The notes under the pieces: generated by a model
The model's input: the letters and a program-made list of their open reading frames with translations, nothing else
The model's database searches: none
What the model was told of the DNA's origin: nothing
Shown: in pieces, positions 6,481-6,618 of the stretch
Numbering within the stretch: the first letter of the stretch is position 1
Layout of the letters: every line of letters starts with the position of its first letter
Assembly: GCA_022564535.1 (NCBI GenBank)
Contig: JADFLD010000120.1
Location: 1-6,618 of the forward strand
DNA: 6,618 nt
Direction of reading: 5' to 3'
Source: Gemmatimonadota bacterium
GTDB taxonomy: Bacteria; Gemmatimonadota; Gemmatimonadetes; Longimicrobiales; UBA6960
Program-made: the position numbers and the translations under genes

Positions 6481-6618
6481 TCATCCCCTCCGGAGCCATC
6501 CCACGGCGCCCACCACGAACGAGCAGAGGTACGCGCCCAGGAAGGCGGCTGCTATGAAAGGCGCGCTTGCCGGAAGGGGCCAGGCGACCACCAGAGCAAC
6601 ATTGACGCACACGATCGC
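6481..6618 (-). CDS. C-terminal end of a membrane protein (5' part outside window)
   Basis: The last 45 codons of a gene enter from the right edge and stop at TGA (6481-6483). The sequence is strongly hydrophobic. One segment lies at about residues 2-15 (IVCVNVALVVAWPLP) and a second at about 19-40 (APFIAAAFLGAYLC, then FVVGAVGW), closing with the positively charged tail WLRRG. This fits the final two helices of an inner-membrane protein with a cytoplasmic C-terminus. The family cannot be told from this fragment. The next start codon (6479) follows one base after the stop, so it probably formed an operon with the lost transporter. Confidence 0.55.
   Translation of the reverse strand, partial: AIVCVNVALVVAWPLPASAPFIAAAFLGAYLCSFVVGAVGWLRRG
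6485..6491 (-). promoter_or_regulatory. Strong ribosome binding site upstream of ATG 6479
   Basis: GGAGGGG on the minus strand, 5 bases before ATG 6479, sits in the last codons of the upstream membrane protein. It suggests a genuine gene once started at 6479 and was coupled to its upstream neighbour. What follows is now decayed. Confidence 0.5.

Noticed and set aside
1..6618. CRISPR array, tRNA/rRNA genes, insertion sequence ends, defence genes
   Set aside because: No regularly spaced repeats, no tRNA-like cloverleaf or rRNA segments, no transposase or integrase motifs, and no terminal inverted repeats with target duplications were found by reading both strands.

Overview
The window is GC-rich, densely coded bacterial DNA. 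My best guess for the source is an environmental Gemmatimonadota-like bacterium. This rests on the fused gamma-alpha 2-oxoglutarate:ferredoxin oxidoreductase, a secreted DUF2911 protein whose signal peptide ends in Ala-Gln, and a carboxypeptidase-regulatory-like secreted domain. The guess is by resemblance only and was not tested by a search.

Left part, plus strand (1-2885): a two-gene operon. korA is cut only at its 5' end by the window edge, and korB follows with a 4-base ATGA overlap. Together they encode the TPP- and iron-sulfur-dependent enzyme that interconverts 2-oxoglutarate and succinyl-CoA using ferredoxin. Both look intact.

Middle, plus strand (2886-5308): after a 175-base spacer comes one uninterrupted frame (3061-4269) that appears to join two originally separate secreted proteins. 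The first is the head of a carboxypeptidase-regulatory-like domain protein. The second is a complete DUF2911 protein with its own signal peptide and its own start signals. One base later a class III (CaiB/BaiF) CoA-transferase begins. It keeps its N-terminal half, including the catalytic Asp, then loses all family resemblance near 4870-4940. Its frame continues to 5308 as antisense of the next gene.

Right part, minus strand (about 4890-6618), in transcription order: the last 45 codons of a membrane protein; a badly decayed transporter remnant of the ArsB/NhaD-like ion transporter superfamily, with a 7-bp tandem duplication and another frameshift; an intact inositol-1-phosphate synthase (ino1); and, overlapping the ino1 stop by GTGA, the start of an unrecognised gene. 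That gene runs into the CoA-transferase from the opposite side.

I found no new defence, mobile or RNA system here. What stands out is structural: three places where genes are truncated, fused or frameshifted within about 3.5 kb. The most notable is a head-on junction where two convergent genes each lack their 3' part. This could be a real rearrangement breakpoint or a chimeric assembly join. Sequence alone cannot decide, but read mapping would.
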